A DNA stretch of 11,368 bases from a bacterium. GTDB taxonomy: Bacteria > SZUA-182 > DTGQ01. The notes beneath the pieces were generated by a model, which saw nothing but the letters and a program-made list of their open reading frames with translations, had not been told where the DNA came from and ran no database searches. Shown one piece after another: positions 10,807 through 11,368 of this stretch (position 1 is the first letter of the stretch; each line of letters begins with the position of its first letter). The DNA is taken from NCBI GenBank assembly GCA_023512255.1, contig JAILZY010000105.1:1-11368 (forward strand), written 5' to 3'. Made by a program: the position numbers and the translations under genes.

Positions 10807-11186
10807 TAATTTATACATGTTCTATGCTTACTTTTATCCCTCTATCGGTTTTTTAATCCGATCAAGCTCAAAACAAAAACTCTTCTACCTTGGATTGCTC
10901 GAGGAAAATGACAAGGCTATGGTAGGGATGAAGGGGAGGGTAAGGCTTTTTCCCCCCAACTGAAGCCATGAAGGGAGAGTATGAGGAGAGTATGGGAGTC
11001 TTCAATTATGGGAGTCTTAAATAAAGATAGGGAAAATCTGCCCCCAACCAGACAATAAAAGAAAAGAGAATTTGGCTTGTTTATGATTATTTTTCAGCAA
11101 GATACCAGAATCATCTTTTAAAAATAGTCTTGATTATTTTATATTTTTATGATACTTATTTTTACGTGTAATCCTCTTCTTCTTTT
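10807..11186. other. Non-coding stretch upstream of the zinc-ribbon gene
   Basis: No supported reading frame is present on either strand. The stretch holds a second copy of AATTTATAC (10795-10803 and 10808-10816), a purine-rich part with several G-runs (10921-10940), a weak hairpin GGCTT/AAGCC (10944-10948 and 10963-10967), tandem duplications at 10974-11022 and very A+T-rich DNA at 11090-11165. A plus-strand transcript could cross it and end at the terminator at 11187. Confidence 0.5.
10974..11022. repeat. Two adjoining short tandem duplications
   Basis: GGAGAGTATG occurs at 10974-10983 and 10985-10994 (period 11). Directly overlapping it, TATGGGAGTCTTCAAT (10991-11006) is followed at once by TATGGGAGTCTTAAAT (11007-11022), a 16-bp tandem copy with one change. 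The two events share the bases TATG, so one duplication seems to have been laid on the edge of another. Confidence 0.75.
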
Positions 11187-11228
11187 GTAGGCAGGTCAAT
11201 CTATGTTGGCCTGCCTACCCCTTTTTTT
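11187..11228 (+). terminator. Strong intrinsic terminator on the plus strand
   Basis: GTAGGCAGG (11187-11195) pairs exactly with CCTGCCTAC (11210-11218). The stem continues inward with one U-G pair and CAA/TTG (11197-11199 and 11206-11208), making 13 pairs around the 6-nt loop TCTATG. After three C's there are seven T's (11222-11228). On the minus strand the outflow is A-rich, so it acts on plus-strand transcription. No plus-strand gene precedes it inside the window. Confidence 0.7.
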
Positions 11229-11368
11229 CATTAGACCTGATACCTGGGAAAAGCTCTTTCTTCCCCTCCACAATTTTTATTTAGTTTAATTTCTATACTT
11301 TTGCACTTTTGAGCGACTAATTGCCTGTTTTGAGTAAAAGCATAGGATGGGTAAGGTGTGTCCAATAA
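11229..11368. other. Right-edge stretch, nothing identified
   Basis: This A+T-rich stretch has no supported gene. A weak promoter-like pair on the plus strand near the end (TTGCCT, 16 bp, TAGGAT, about 11322-11349) could serve a gene to the right of the window, but each box matches only four of six consensus bases. Confidence 0.3.

Noticed and set aside
10921-10940. G-quadruplex motif on the plus strand
   Set aside because: Only three runs of at least three G's occur close enough; the fourth is GG, so the strict pattern fails.

Overview
This window is dominated by one giant secreted protein gene (426-9101, minus strand, 2,891 aa) with a smaller secreted or anchored zinc-ribbon protein gene upstream on the same strand (9964-10722). 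The rest is A+T-rich non-coding DNA full of short, imperfect direct repeats. There is no tRNA, rRNA, CRISPR array or recognisable transposase. The source looks like an uncultured bacterium. MopE-type metal-binding repeats, a carboxypeptidase-regulatory-like domain, an FN3 domain and a glycine-rich tail ending in a Cys-Phe-Ile motif are a combination I associate with Deltaproteobacteria-like (Desulfobacterota/Myxococcota) and related candidate phyla. This is inference from domain content; nothing here fixes the taxonomy.

Layout: 1-156 is open in frame 1 from the window edge but ambiguous. A hairpin with a U-rich tail on the minus strand (207-265) probably terminates the giant gene. Between it and the giant gene's stop lies a patch of short tandem duplications (262-413). 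The giant gene reads, from its N-terminus: signal peptide; an eight-motif sialidase/BNR-like beta-propeller region; twelve tandem modules of about 105-140 aa, eleven of which carry a 12- or 13-residue EF-hand-like calcium loop; three MopE-type metal-binding repeats; one Ig/cadherin-like domain; two carboxypeptidase-regulatory-like beta-sandwiches; about 350 unassigned residues; FN3; and a short Gly4-Met-Cys-Phe-Ile tail. The non-coding stretch 9120-9963 holds a repeat/hairpin cluster. The zinc-ribbon gene follows. Upstream of it (10778-10806) are three exact 7-bp direct repeats at 11-bp spacing, the geometry of an OmpR/PhoB-type operator. The right end has more tandem duplications and a strong plus-strand terminator hairpin (11187-11228) with no gene in front of it.

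The two genes are co-directional but 862 bp apart, so a shared operon is doubtful. Both products are predicted to leave the cytoplasm, which is the only functional link visible. The giant protein looks like a calcium-stabilised, rod-like extracellular or surface protein with a propeller at its tip and a possible sorting or anchoring tail. The points most worth following are the twelve-module calcium-loop array, the paired cysteine loss in MopE repeat 1, the phased 7-4-7-4-7 repeats, the orphan plus-strand terminator, and the local microduplications.
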